64,000 bases of DNA, taken from positions 140,074 to 204,073 of the forward strand of contig JABIWH010000015.1 in NCBI GenBank assembly GCA_018701215.1, given 5' to 3'. The translations under genes were made by a program, and so were the position numbers. Of this stretch, positions 49,348 through 57,541 are shown piece after piece. The stretch is from Rhodospirillaceae bacterium (GTDB lineage Bacteria; Pseudomonadota; Alphaproteobacteria; GCA-2731375). The notes under the pieces are model-generated. The model did no database searches. It saw nothing but the letters and a program-made list of their open reading frames with translations, and was not told the origin of the DNA. The first letter of the stretch is position 1; each line of letters starts with the position of its first letter.

Positions 49348-49958
49348 GACGCTGCTACCTTCTCGACGCCGATCATCGCATTGCGGCCAACCAGGGCGGC
49401 CAGCTCATCCTGGCTCATACCTTCGGTCCCCTCGGGTTGTTCGGGCAGCACCAGATAGCGCAGCTCCGCCGTGCTGTCCCAGACGCGCACGGCGACATCC
49501 TCGCCGACCTCGGTGCCGAATTCACGCAGCACCCCGCGTGGATCCATCACCGCGCGGGAACGGTACGGCGCCGATTTATACCAGGTGGGTGGTAGACCCA
49601 GCACCGGCCAGGGGTAGCAGGAACAGAGCGTGCAGACGACCAGGTTATGAACCGCCGCCGTGTTCTCCACCACGTACATGTACTCGCCCTGACGGCCGTG
49701 ATAGCCCATGTCGGCGATGGCGGCGGTGGCATCGCGCAACAGCCACTCCTTGTACGCCGGATCGCTCCAGGCCCTGGCCACCACGCGGGCGCCGTTTTGC
49801 GGCCCCACCTTGTGCTCATAGTTCTGGATCAAGGCTTCCAAGGCGGCCGCATCAACCATGCCCTTGTCCAGCAACAGGGATTCCAGGCTGCGCACCCGCA
49901 GGTCCGTGTCGCTCAAATGACTATGGTTCGGATCGCTATGGTCTTCGCTGTCGCTCAT
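49344..49958 (-). CDS. nthA: Nitrile hydratase subunit alpha, cobalt type
   Basis: 204 residues. The metal-binding claw is VCTLCSCYPWPVLGLPPTWYK with Cys109, Cys112, Ser113 and Cys114; Thr at the second position of the motif and Tyr after it mark the Co(III) type (Fe types have CSLCSCT). Two of the cysteines must be oxidised for activity. C-terminal RYLVLPEQPEGTEGMSQDELAALV is also typical. It follows tpiA after 33 bp on the same strand. No activator/cobalt chaperone gene of the usual kind is found next to nthAB. Confidence 0.95.
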   Translation of the reverse strand: MSDSEDHSDPNHSHLSDTDLRVRSLESLLLDKGMVDAAALEALIQNYEHKVGPQNGARVVARAWSDPAYKEWLLRDATAAIADMGYHGRQGEYMYVVENTAAVHNLVVCTLCSCYPWPVLGLPPTWYKSAPYRSRAVMDPRGVLREFGTEVGEDVAVRVWDSTAELRYLVLPEQPEGTEGMSQDELAALVGRNAMIGVEKVAAS

Positions 49959-49991
49959 TGCAGGGTCCCCTCCCCAATCAGAAGCCGCACC

Positions 49992-50753
49992 TTACAGGCA
50001 GGCCTTGACGATGGGCCAGAAGTCGGCGGCGGTCAAGGAAGCGCCGCCCACCAGGGCGCCGTTGACATTTTCCACCGCCATAAGCTCGTCAGCGTTCGAC
50101 CCCTTGACCGAGCCGCCATAGAGCAGCCGCATTTTCACACCTTCATCCTTGAAGCGGCGTTTCAGGCGGCCCCGGATCGAGGCATGCACCGCCGCCACGT
50201 CCCCTGCCGTTGGCGTCAAGCCGGTACCGATGGCCCAGACGGGTTCGTAGGCCACCACAGTGTTCTTCGCCGTGCAGCCCTTGGGCAGGCTGTCGGTCAA
50301 TTGCTTGCCGATCACCGCCAGGGTCTGGCCCTTATTGCGTTCGGCCCCGGTTTCGCCGATGCAGATGATGGCGCGCAGACCGGCCCGATGCACCGCCTCG
50401 GCCTTGGCGCGGACCTCTTTGCTGCTTTCGCCATGATCGGCCCGGCGTTCGGAATGGCCGACGATGACATAGCCGCAGCCAGCATCTTTCAGCATCTCGG
50501 CCGAGATATTTCCCGTGTGGGCGCCCGAGGCCGCGGCGTGGCAATCCTGCCCGCCGATGGCGACGCGGCTGCCCTTCACGGCCGCGCGCAGGGGTGCGAG
50601 CAAGGGTGCCGGCGGGCAGATCAGCACATCGCAGCCCGGTTTCTTTTCCTTGCTCATACGCGTGGCCAGTTTCTTGACCTCGCGCAGGGCGGCCGATTTC
50701 AGGCCATTCATCTTCCAGTTACCGGCGATCAGGGGGCGTACCTTGGCGACCAT
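49992..50753 (-). CDS. tpiA: Triosephosphate isomerase
   Basis: 253 residues. PLIAGNWKMNG with Asn12 and catalytic Lys14, GHTGNISAEML-like segment HTGNISAEMLKDAGCGYVIVGHSERR holding the electrophilic His, the catalytic Glu in VAYEPVWAIGTG, and LYGGSVKGSNADELM near the end. Interconverts DHAP and glyceraldehyde-3-phosphate. It is divergent from the PhyH gene. In related genomes tpiA is often beside secG and ppiD; here it is near ppiD only. Confidence 0.97.
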   Translation of the reverse strand: MVAKVRPLIAGNWKMNGLKSAALREVKKLATRMSKEKKPGCDVLICPPAPLLAPLRAAVKGSRVAIGGQDCHAAASGAHTGNISAEMLKDAGCGYVIVGHSERRADHGESSKEVRAKAEAVHRAGLRAIICIGETGAERNKGQTLAVIGKQLTDSLPKGCTAKNTVVAYEPVWAIGTGLTPTAGDVAAVHASIRGRLKRRFKDEGVKMRLLYGGSVKGSNADELMAVENVNGALVGGASLTAADFWPIVKACL

Positions 50754-50837
50754 ATTGTTGTTTCCTTATTTGCGGCTTCAATGTGGTATTAGGTGTAGCA
50801 GATGCGGCATATGAACCGATTGTAAAGTTTAGCGATT

Positions 50838-51689
50838 ATGAAAACGACGACAATATCCGAAGCGGCCATCTCCGACCATCTGTCACGTCTTGACCGCGAT
50901 GGTTTCACGGTGCTGGAAAACGCCATTCCAGCCGAACTGCTGGCAGAGCTGAAAGCCGCCCTGGCCGCGATCGAGCAGGAGCACAATTTCGGCTACCGCG
51001 ACACCGCCTTTGAAGGCACCCATACGACACGGATTTACAACCTTTTGTCCTATCACCCGGCCTTTGCCAAGATACCGGTGTTCGAAGGCGCCCTGCCGCT
51101 GATCGAGCGGATTTTGGACCCCGGCCTGCAATTATCATCCCTCTCCGCGATCTGTCCCGGCCCTGGCCAGCAGCCGCAGCCCCTGCATTCCGATAGCCAG
51201 ATGATCCCCCTGCCCCGCCCGCACGTACCCATCGCGGTCAACTCCATGTGGGCCTTGAGCGATTTTAGGGAAGAAAACGGCGCCACCCGCATCGTGCCGG
51301 GCAGCCACCTCGCCGACCATGACCCGGATTACGACGGCGTCTACGACAGCGCCCATGACGTCGTTTGCGCCGAGATGGATGCAGGCAGTATTCTGGTCTG
51401 GCACTCCACGCTATGGCATGGCGGCGGCCATAACCGGAGCCAGGCCCGCCGCGACGGCATTGCGTGCTATTACTGCGCCGGCTGGCTCCGCCAGCAGGAA
51501 AACCAGCAACTGGGCATCGAGATGGAGCGCCTGCGCGGCTTCCCAAGGCGCCTGCAGGAGCTATGCGGCTTCTCCGTCTATCGCGGCATCTATGGCCATA
51601 TTGAAAACGCTGACCCGATCGAACTGCTGGGCCGCGAGCGCACCGGCAAAATGGTCTGGCAGGCCTCGGATGAGGTGCGGAAGTCCTAA
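50838..51689 (+). CDS. Phytanoyl-CoA dioxygenase (PhyH) family protein
   Basis: 283 residues, Fe(II)/2-oxoglutarate-dependent oxygenase fold. N-terminal LSRLDRDGFTVLENAIPAELLAELKAAL, metal ligands His117 and Asp119 in HSDSQM, distal His in LWHGGGHNRS, and NGATRIVPGSHLADHDPD as in other PhyH members. The target may be a fatty acyl-CoA or a small natural product; nothing in the neighbours settles this. It is divergent from tpiA and convergent with the first cupin gene. Confidence 0.88.
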   Translation: MKTTTISEAAISDHLSRLDRDGFTVLENAIPAELLAELKAALAAIEQEHNFGYRDTAFEGTHTTRIYNLLSYHPAFAKIPVFEGALPLIERILDPGLQLSSLSAICPGPGQQPQPLHSDSQMIPLPRPHVPIAVNSMWALSDFREENGATRIVPGSHLADHDPDYDGVYDSAHDVVCAEMDAGSILVWHSTLWHGGGHNRSQARRDGIACYYCAGWLRQQENQQLGIEMERLRGFPRRLQELCGFSVYRGIYGHIENADPIELLGRERTGKMVWQASDEVRKS

Positions 51690-51800
51690 TATTTGCCTGG
51701 CAACGACACGCGTCATCGGCAATGGCAATGGAACCAATCAAACGGCGCTGACACCTTATAATTGTCTATTGAAGCCGCATGCCGCTTATCGCCGTGCCCC

Positions 51801-52181
51801 TCAATCGTGACCGATGAGATTGCGCCAGCCGCCATTGCTCTCGGGATAGACGATATACATTAGCTTCGCCTTGCCGGTCGTCTCGTAGAGCAGTTGCGTG
51901 TTCTTGGGCAAAAAAATAGTGTCGCCCACTAGAGCCTCATAAACCTTGCCGTCTATGACGCAGCGGAAATTGCCTTCGAGAACGTAAAAAATCTCGTCGT
52001 AGTTCAAGAACCATTCAGCGGACATGTCATCGCATTCGATGATGCCCATGCCGAGGCCGTTGCTCAGTGGTTGACGGACAATACGCGCAAAACGAGTCTT
52101 CACCGGATCCTGTCCGACGCGATCTTCGAAGACCACGTCCTCTGCCTTGATGACCGTCGCTTCCCAGTATGAACCTTTCAT
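51801..52181 (-). CDS. Cupin-domain protein, EutQ-like (copy 2 of a tandem pair)
   Basis: 126 residues from ATG 52181 (AGGAG nine bases upstream). Single cupin barrel: WFLNYDEIFYVLEGNFRCVIDGKVYEALVGDTIFLPKNTQLLYETTGKAKLMYIVYPE. The typical His-rich metal motif is replaced by a sequence with only one or two possible ligands (Glu in YVLEG), as in EutQ-type acetate kinase-like cupins. By my count about three quarters of the residues equal the neighbour at 52206-52574, a recent tandem duplication. Role unknown. Confidence 0.83.
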   Translation of the reverse strand: MKGSYWEATVIKAEDVVFEDRVGQDPVKTRFARIVRQPLSNGLGMGIIECDDMSAEWFLNYDEIFYVLEGNFRCVIDGKVYEALVGDTIFLPKNTQLLYETTGKAKLMYIVYPESNGGWRNLIGHD

Positions 52182-52205
52182 GGCATGGCGCTCCTGCATT
52201 CCTCG

Positions 52206-52574
52206 TCAATCGCTGCCGATGAGGGAACGCCAACGCATATTGCCCTCGGGATAGACGATATAAAGCAGCCTCGCCTTGCCGGTCGACTCGTAACGCAGTT
52301 GCGTGTCTTTGGGGACAAAAATGGTGTCACCCGTTGCACCATCGTAGACCTTGCCGTCTATGATGCAGCGGAAAATTCCTTCGAGAACGTATAAAATCTG
52401 GTCGTAGTTTTGGAACCAGTCTTCAGCCATGTCATCGCACTCGATGATGCCGAAGCCGAGGCCGCCGCTCAATGGTTGGCGGACGATGCGCCCAAAACGC
52501 GTCTTCACCGGGTCCTCTCCGACCCTATCTTCGAAGACGACGTCCTCTGCCTTGATGAGCTTCGCTTCCCACAT
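52206..52574 (-). CDS. Cupin-domain protein, EutQ-like (copy 1 of a tandem pair)
   Basis: 122 residues from ATG 52574. Same fold and motifs as the gene 24 bp downstream: LIKAEDVVFEDRVGEDPVK, GFGIIECDDMAEDWFQNYDQ, YVLEGIFRCIIDGKVYDGATGD. From IKAEDVV onward I count 27 differences in about 116 positions. The GGAG-GCCATGCCATG-like leader is shared too, so the duplicated unit included the ribosome site. A GTTAGCCTAAC palindrome at 52606-52616 lies in its promoter region. EutQ relatives act in ethanolamine use, but no other eut gene is near. Confidence 0.83.
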   Translation of the reverse strand: MWEAKLIKAEDVVFEDRVGEDPVKTRFGRIVRQPLSGGLGFGIIECDDMAEDWFQNYDQILYVLEGIFRCIIDGKVYDGATGDTIFVPKDTQLRYESTGKARLLYIVYPEGNMRWRSLIGSD

Positions 52575-52803
52575 GGCATGGCTCTCCTTCTTTATCTTCC
52601 AGTCAGTTAGCCTAACATCCCATCCCAGGGTTGCAGCAAGGTATATTCCAGAGCGATCGAAGGGCTCCGATGACAGCCGAAAATCCTAGGCGTTGGTCGC
52701 GGTCTGCTCACGTTATCGGTACTTGCCCGAAGGCCCTGCGGTTTCTATGATGCCGCGCCCTTTGGCGGGAAATTTTAACAACTGATTTGGACCGGAAGAC
52801 AAC

Positions 52804-54711
52804 ATGCTGAACGCCTTACGAAAGAGTGCAAGCACCTGGGTCGTTAAGATTTTCCTGGGCTTGATCATGCTCAGCTTCGCCGCCTGGGGCGTTGGCGATA
52901 TTCTGCGGGTTAAGCCCGAAGCCGCCGTGGTCACGGTGGGTGATATGCAGATCACCGGCTATGAATTCCTCAATGATTTCAACCGCCAGGTCCGCCGCAT
53001 GCAACAGAGCCTGGGCCCGACGTTCGACACCCAGCAGGCCCGCCAGCTGGGCATGGTCGATCAGGTGCTGCAACAGGCGATCACCCGGGCGCTGTATGAT
53101 CAGGAAGTGGCCGAGTTGGAGCTGACCATGTCGGACGCCGACATCGCCGCCTGGATCAAGCGTTCGTCGGCCTTCAAAAACAGTTTCGGGCGCTTTGACA
53201 AATTGTTGTTCGAGCGGCGCCTGTCGGAAAACGGCTTCAACGAACAATCCTATATCGTGGCCTCGCGCCGGGATCTCTCGCGCGAACAGCTGTTCGCCTC
53301 GATGATGGCCGGCACCCGTGCGCCCGGCGCGGTGGTCAAAACCTTTTTCCAATATCAACAGGAAAGCCGCGCCTTCCAGGTCTTGAGCCTGCCCTACGAC
53401 AGGATGACGGACTTTTCCGCACCCGTGGAGGCGGACCTGACCGCCTATCACGAGGCCCACAAGGATCAGTTCATGGCACCGGAATACCGGGCCCTGTCCT
53501 ATCTGACCCTGCGGCCCGAGGATCTGCTTGAAGAGACCTTGGCCTCTCCGAGCGAAGTCGAAGAGGCTTATGAAGCGCGCCTGAACGAATTTTCGACACC
53601 CGCCAGCCGCGAGGTTGAGCAAATCGTTGCCGCTGACGAGGCCGCAGCGCAAAAAATCGCCGGGCGCCTGAAAGACGGCGGCGATTTCTATGCCGTCGCC
53701 AAGGAACTGGCCGATATGGACAAGGCCTCGGTCAAACTAGGCCGGATGAGCAGCGCGGACCTGCCGGAAGAAGCCGCGAAAGGCGTCTTTGCCCTGGCCA
53801 AGGGTCAAATTGGCGAGCCGGTGGAAACCGGCCTTGGCTGGCATATCTTCCGGGTCCTGAAAATTACCGAAGGCGGCGCCAAATCGCTGGAAGAGGTCCG
53901 CAAACAATTGACCCGCGACGTCAAGTTAGAGAAAGCCGGCGAGGCGATGTTCGAGCTGGCCAACAAGGTGGAAGATCAGCTTGCGGGCGGCGCCTCGATC
54001 CGGGAAGTGGCGGAAGCCTTGCGCCTGAACCATGGCGTGATCGCCGCCGTTGATCCCCAGGGCCGCGGCCGCGACGGCCAGCCGGCGGCGGGGCTGCCCA
54101 AGGCGCCGGAATTCGTCAACGATGCCTTCACCGTCCTGCCCGGTGACGAGGGGCAATTGAAGGAATCCGGTGATGGCAGCTATTACCTGGTCCAGGTCGA
54201 TAAAATCTTTGAAAGCGCCCTGAAGCCCATGGCCGAAGTGCGCGACGAGGCACGCCGGCTGGTCATAGCTGAACGCCGGGCCAAGGCGGGCGCGGCACAG
54301 GCCGGCAAACTCGCCGCCGCCGCGCGTAGCGGCAAGGATCTCGCAGCGCTGGCGCAAACCGGTGTCTCCACCGTTGCCACCCTGAACGCCATGACCCGCC
54401 AGCAGGCGGCGGGCGACGGGCAGTTGAGCGCGGATCTGGTGAAAAAGCTGTTTCAACTGCAAAGCGGCGACATAGCCGAAGGCGCCGCATCCAGCGGCAG
54501 CAGCCACTCCGTGGTCCGTGTCGTCAAGATTACCAGCGCCATCCCAAAGGACGAAACGGCACGGCTGAAACAATTGGATGAACTTGTCCGCTCGTCCATC
54601 GCGGAAGATATTTTGGTGCAATACCGATCCGCCTTGCAGAAAAAATACGATGTAGAGATTAACGACGGTATTATTGATAGTCTGTTCGACGAGTTGAACG
54701 TACGCGGTTAG
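52804..54711 (+). CDS. ppiD: PpiD/SurA-type periplasmic peptidyl-prolyl isomerase chaperone
   Basis: 635 residues, PpiD layout: short cytoplasmic N-terminus, one membrane helix (about 13-30, VVKIFLGLIMLSFAAWGV), SurA-like chaperone region (about 35-260), one parvulin domain (about 265-360; ASREVEQIVAADEAAAQKIAGRLKDGGDF to GEPVETGLGWHIFRVLKI), and a second helical region to the C-terminus. It helps newly exported proteins fold at the inner membrane. In relatives trpE-trpG-trpD follow; here a methyltransferase gene follows. Confidence 0.93.
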   Translation: MLNALRKSASTWVVKIFLGLIMLSFAAWGVGDILRVKPEAAVVTVGDMQITGYEFLNDFNRQVRRMQQSLGPTFDTQQARQLGMVDQVLQQAITRALYDQEVAELELTMSDADIAAWIKRSSAFKNSFGRFDKLLFERRLSENGFNEQSYIVASRRDLSREQLFASMMAGTRAPGAVVKTFFQYQQESRAFQVLSLPYDRMTDFSAPVEADLTAYHEAHKDQFMAPEYRALSYLTLRPEDLLEETLASPSEVEEAYEARLNEFSTPASREVEQIVAADEAAAQKIAGRLKDGGDFYAVAKELADMDKASVKLGRMSSADLPEEAAKGVFALAKGQIGEPVETGLGWHIFRVLKITEGGAKSLEEVRKQLTRDVKLEKAGEAMFELANKVEDQLAGGASIREVAEALRLNHGVIAAVDPQGRGRDGQPAAGLPKAPEFVNDAFTVLPGDEGQLKESGDGSYYLVQVDKIFESALKPMAEVRDEARRLVIAERRAKAGAAQAGKLAAAARSGKDLAALAQTGVSTVATLNAMTRQQAAGDGQLSADLVKKLFQLQSGDIAEGAASSGSSHSVVRVVKITSAIPKDETARLKQLDELVRSSIAEDILVQYRSALQKKYDVEINDGIIDSLFDELNVRG

Positions 54712-54761
54712 CGTCGATCTAGTTTAAGAGGTTATTCGCGCGCCTGTTAGTGTGAGGTGTC

Positions 54762-55619
54762 ATGCGGCCTGACGTCATTGATCTGCGTGAATTCTATGGC
54801 AGCCACCTGGGCAAGGTGGCGCGTACGCTGGTGCGCCGACGCATCCGACAACTATGGCCCGATGTGGGCGGCATGAACGTCCTGGCGCTGGGTTATCCAT
54901 CGCCGTATTTGCAGCCATTCCATGCCGAGGCGCAGCGCGTACTGGCCTTCATGCCGGCACAACAGGGCGTGCACCGCTGGCCGGTCCGCGACCCCAACCG
55001 GGTTGCCCTGGTGGATGAAACGGAATTGCCCCTGCCCGATGCCAGCGTCGATAGGGTTTTGCTGGTCCACGCGCTGGAGAGTGCCGAACAGGTGACACCG
55101 CTGTTGCGCGAGGTTTGGCGCGTTCTGGCCTCGGGCGGGCGCCTGATGGTGGTGGTGCCGAACCGGCGCGGCATTTGGGCCCGTATGGAACGCACCCCCT
55201 TTGGCCAGGGCCATCCCTATAGCCCCGGTCAGCTATCGCGTCTGTTGCGCGACAATCTGTTTCAACCCAGCGAGCGGGCCGCCGCGCTTTACATGCCGCC
55301 CATGCGCTCCTCCATGCTGCTGCGCACGGCGGGTGCCTGGGAAAAACTGGGACAAAGCTGGGGCAACGCCTTCGCCGGCGTGGTATTGATGGAAGCGGAC
55401 AAGCAGATCTATGCGGTGTCGGCCAAGCCGCGCCGCCGCCGCCGGCCCATCGCCGTGGCCCTGCCCGCGCCGCGCGCCGGTGCCACCGGAACCATTGGCA
55501 TTAACAGTGCCTCGTACAGTGCCTCGAGCGGGACCTTTTCCATGGCTGCCCCGAGTACCAATTTCGATTATGATCAATGGCCGGAAAACAATCCGGCCCC
55601 GCCTCGGAGAGATCGATGA
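54762..55619 (+). CDS. Class I SAM-dependent methyltransferase (DUF/UbiE-like)
   Basis: 285 residues. Rossmann-type methyltransferase: MNVLALGYPSPYLQPF (motif I, glycine-poor), ELPLPDASVDRVLLVHALESAEQVTPLLREVWRVLASGGRLMVVVPNRRGIWARMERTPFGQGHPYS. The C-terminal part has a basic run (KPRRRRRP) and a low-complexity Ser/Ala tail. This family usually lies beside gloB in alphaproteobacteria; here gloB is absent. Target unknown. The stop overlaps the next start (ATGA). Confidence 0.85.
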   Translation: MRPDVIDLREFYGSHLGKVARTLVRRRIRQLWPDVGGMNVLALGYPSPYLQPFHAEAQRVLAFMPAQQGVHRWPVRDPNRVALVDETELPLPDASVDRVLLVHALESAEQVTPLLREVWRVLASGGRLMVVVPNRRGIWARMERTPFGQGHPYSPGQLSRLLRDNLFQPSERAAALYMPPMRSSMLLRTAGAWEKLGQSWGNAFAGVVLMEADKQIYAVSAKPRRRRRPIAVALPAPRAGATGTIGINSASYSASSGTFSMAAPSTNFDYDQWPENNPAPPRRDR

Positions 55620-56434
55620 CACGGACAACGTTACGAACTGTTCTGAGCGCCATGGCCGCCGCTGCCGGTTTGACCGCCGCCGCCCTGTCGCCAGCCCATG
55701 GGGCGCCGCAAATGATGGGCCTGGTGGCCTCCAATACCGCGCAATCCCTGCAGTGTCAGCGGGGTGATTGTTTCGCGGAATTCACCGCCTTTTGTTTGCA
55801 GCCCGAGCGGGCCTCGCCGGTCAAGGGTACGGCCTACCGCATGCATGACGGGGGCCGTCTGACGGCGGTCGCCACCACCAGGGATGGCCGCCAAATCAAG
55901 CTTGATACAGCCCAATTGACGATCAAGGCGGAACGCAGCCACGTGGCCGTGCGCATCGGCATGCCGGCGCGGGAAATGGCCCGCCTCGGCCTGCGTCAGG
56001 TGCATATTCAGGTGGCGCACAACGCGACGCTGATCCCCCTCGCCATACCGGGCGACAAAACTCCCTTGCAGGCCGACGAAATCAGCGCCGGGGCCGGACC
56101 AATGCGGGACTTTGGCGCTGGCTATGTTGACAGGGAACAGCATTGGATGCCCGTCGCCCGCCTGGCCAGCCACATGATCAACGCCTTGCCCCCTGGCGGC
56201 CGGGCCTCCGAGCAACAGCGCCAAAAACTGTGGGACGGAATTGCCGGGCAGCATGACTTCACATCCGCGCCCGACGGCACGCAACAAAGGCTACGCCGCG
56301 TCCACGACCAATGCCAGGAGGCGGTAGCCCTGGGGCGGATTTCCTCGCTGCGCCGCTGTCTCGAAAGCAAGCACGACAGCATGGTCGGCACCCTGAACAA
56401 CCGCTATTGGCACGCCATCAAAAACGGTAGCTAG
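55616..56434 (+). CDS. Secreted protein of unknown function
   Basis: 272 residues from ATG 55616. Signal peptide MTRTTLRTVLSAMAAAAGL to SPAHGA. The mature part has four or more Cys (LQCQRGDCFAEFTAFCLQPE, HDQCQEAVALGRISSLRRCLESK), which could form two disulfides, and a conserved-looking CFAEFTAFCLQ patch. Coupled by overlap to the methyltransferase gene and directly followed by the Ldh gene. No family recognised. Confidence 0.72.
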   Translation: MTRTTLRTVLSAMAAAAGLTAAALSPAHGAPQMMGLVASNTAQSLQCQRGDCFAEFTAFCLQPERASPVKGTAYRMHDGGRLTAVATTRDGRQIKLDTAQLTIKAERSHVAVRIGMPAREMARLGLRQVHIQVAHNATLIPLAIPGDKTPLQADEISAGAGPMRDFGAGYVDREQHWMPVARLASHMINALPPGGRASEQQRQKLWDGIAGQHDFTSAPDGTQQRLRRVHDQCQEAVALGRISSLRRCLESKHDSMVGTLNNRYWHAIKNGS

Positions 56435-57532
56435 ATGGCCGGCACCGGGCCCGCTTCCAGACGCTATCGGCCCGATGATCTGATCGGCTGCACCGCGCGG
56501 CTATTCGAACGGGCCGGTCTGGACGGCACCATTGCCGGCGCGGTCGCCGATATTCTGGTCGCGGCCGATTTACTGGGCTACGACACTCATGGCCTGCAAT
56601 TCGTGCCGGCCTATCTGGCGGATATCGAGCAGGGCCGCACCAGGACAAGCGGCGAACCGGAAATCCTGAACGATACCGGCGGCTCTCTGTTACTGGACGG
56701 CCGCATGCTGCCGGGGCAGTGGGTGGTGCTGCGTGCCCTTGCCTTGGCGCAGGAACGAATGGGGAGCGGCGGCCATGCAACGGTTTCCATCGCCATTCGC
56801 CATAGCCAGAATATTTCCTGTCTCGCAACCTATGTTAAGCGCGCCGCCGACGACGGTCTGATGGCTTTGCTGACCACATCGGCGCCCAACAACGCGATGG
56901 TCGCGCCTCATGGCGGCCGTTCACCGCGCCTCTCCACCAATCCGATTGCAATCGGCATTCCGACCGATGGCACGCCGATCCTGATCGATACCTCCACCTC
57001 CGCCACCACCAACCGGCGCATAGAACGAAGCCGCCGGACCGGCCAACGGCTGCCGGGCCCCTGGCTGGTGGATAACCAGGGCCGTCCCAGCGACGACCCG
57101 GAAGTGATCTATACCGATCCACCCGGTGCCATACTGCCCGCCGGCGGCCTGGACATGGGCCACAAGGGCTTTGCCCTGGCGCTGTTCGTGGAGGCGTTGA
57201 CCTCGGGCCTTGCCGGCCACGGACGGGCGGCGGCTGATGGCGCGGACAAGGATGCGCCCATGGGCGCCAATGTCTTCTTGCAATTGATCGACGCGGCGGC
57301 TTTCGGCGGGATCGAGGCTTTTCGTCACGAGACCGGGTTTTTGGCCCAGCTTTGCCGGCAGTCCCTGCCCCAGGCCGGCGGCCCGGCTGTGCGTATACCC
57401 GGCGACCGGGCCCACCAGGCTCTTTCCGAGCAGCGCGAAGCAGGCGTGCTACTGCATCCTGAGATCATGCAGCGCCTGCGCCCCTGTCTGGAGAAATACG
57501 ATCTTGAACCGCCAGAAGCCTTGGCGGGATAA
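56435..57532 (+). CDS. Malate/L-lactate/ureidoglycolate dehydrogenase (Ldh2) family oxidoreductase
   Basis: 365 residues, NAD(P)-dependent Ldh2 fold, unrelated to the Rossmann lactate dehydrogenases. VAADLLGYDTHGLQFVPAYLADIEQG, catalytic-region AIRHSQNISCLATYVKRAADDGLMALLTTSAPNNAMVAPHGGRSPRLSTNPIAIGIPT, and LDMGHKGFALALFVEALTSGLAGHG. The usual NSxH segment reads RHSQNI, with His retained. Substrates of the family include malate, sulfolactate and ureidoglycolate. The ATG begins on the base after the previous stop. Confidence 0.87.
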   Translation: MAGTGPASRRYRPDDLIGCTARLFERAGLDGTIAGAVADILVAADLLGYDTHGLQFVPAYLADIEQGRTRTSGEPEILNDTGGSLLLDGRMLPGQWVVLRALALAQERMGSGGHATVSIAIRHSQNISCLATYVKRAADDGLMALLTTSAPNNAMVAPHGGRSPRLSTNPIAIGIPTDGTPILIDTSTSATTNRRIERSRRTGQRLPGPWLVDNQGRPSDDPEVIYTDPPGAILPAGGLDMGHKGFALALFVEALTSGLAGHGRAAADGADKDAPMGANVFLQLIDAAAFGGIEAFRHETGFLAQLCRQSLPQAGGPAVRIPGDRAHQALSEQREAGVLLHPEIMQRLRPCLEKYDLEPPEALAG

Positions 57533-57541
57533 TTAAGCTAT

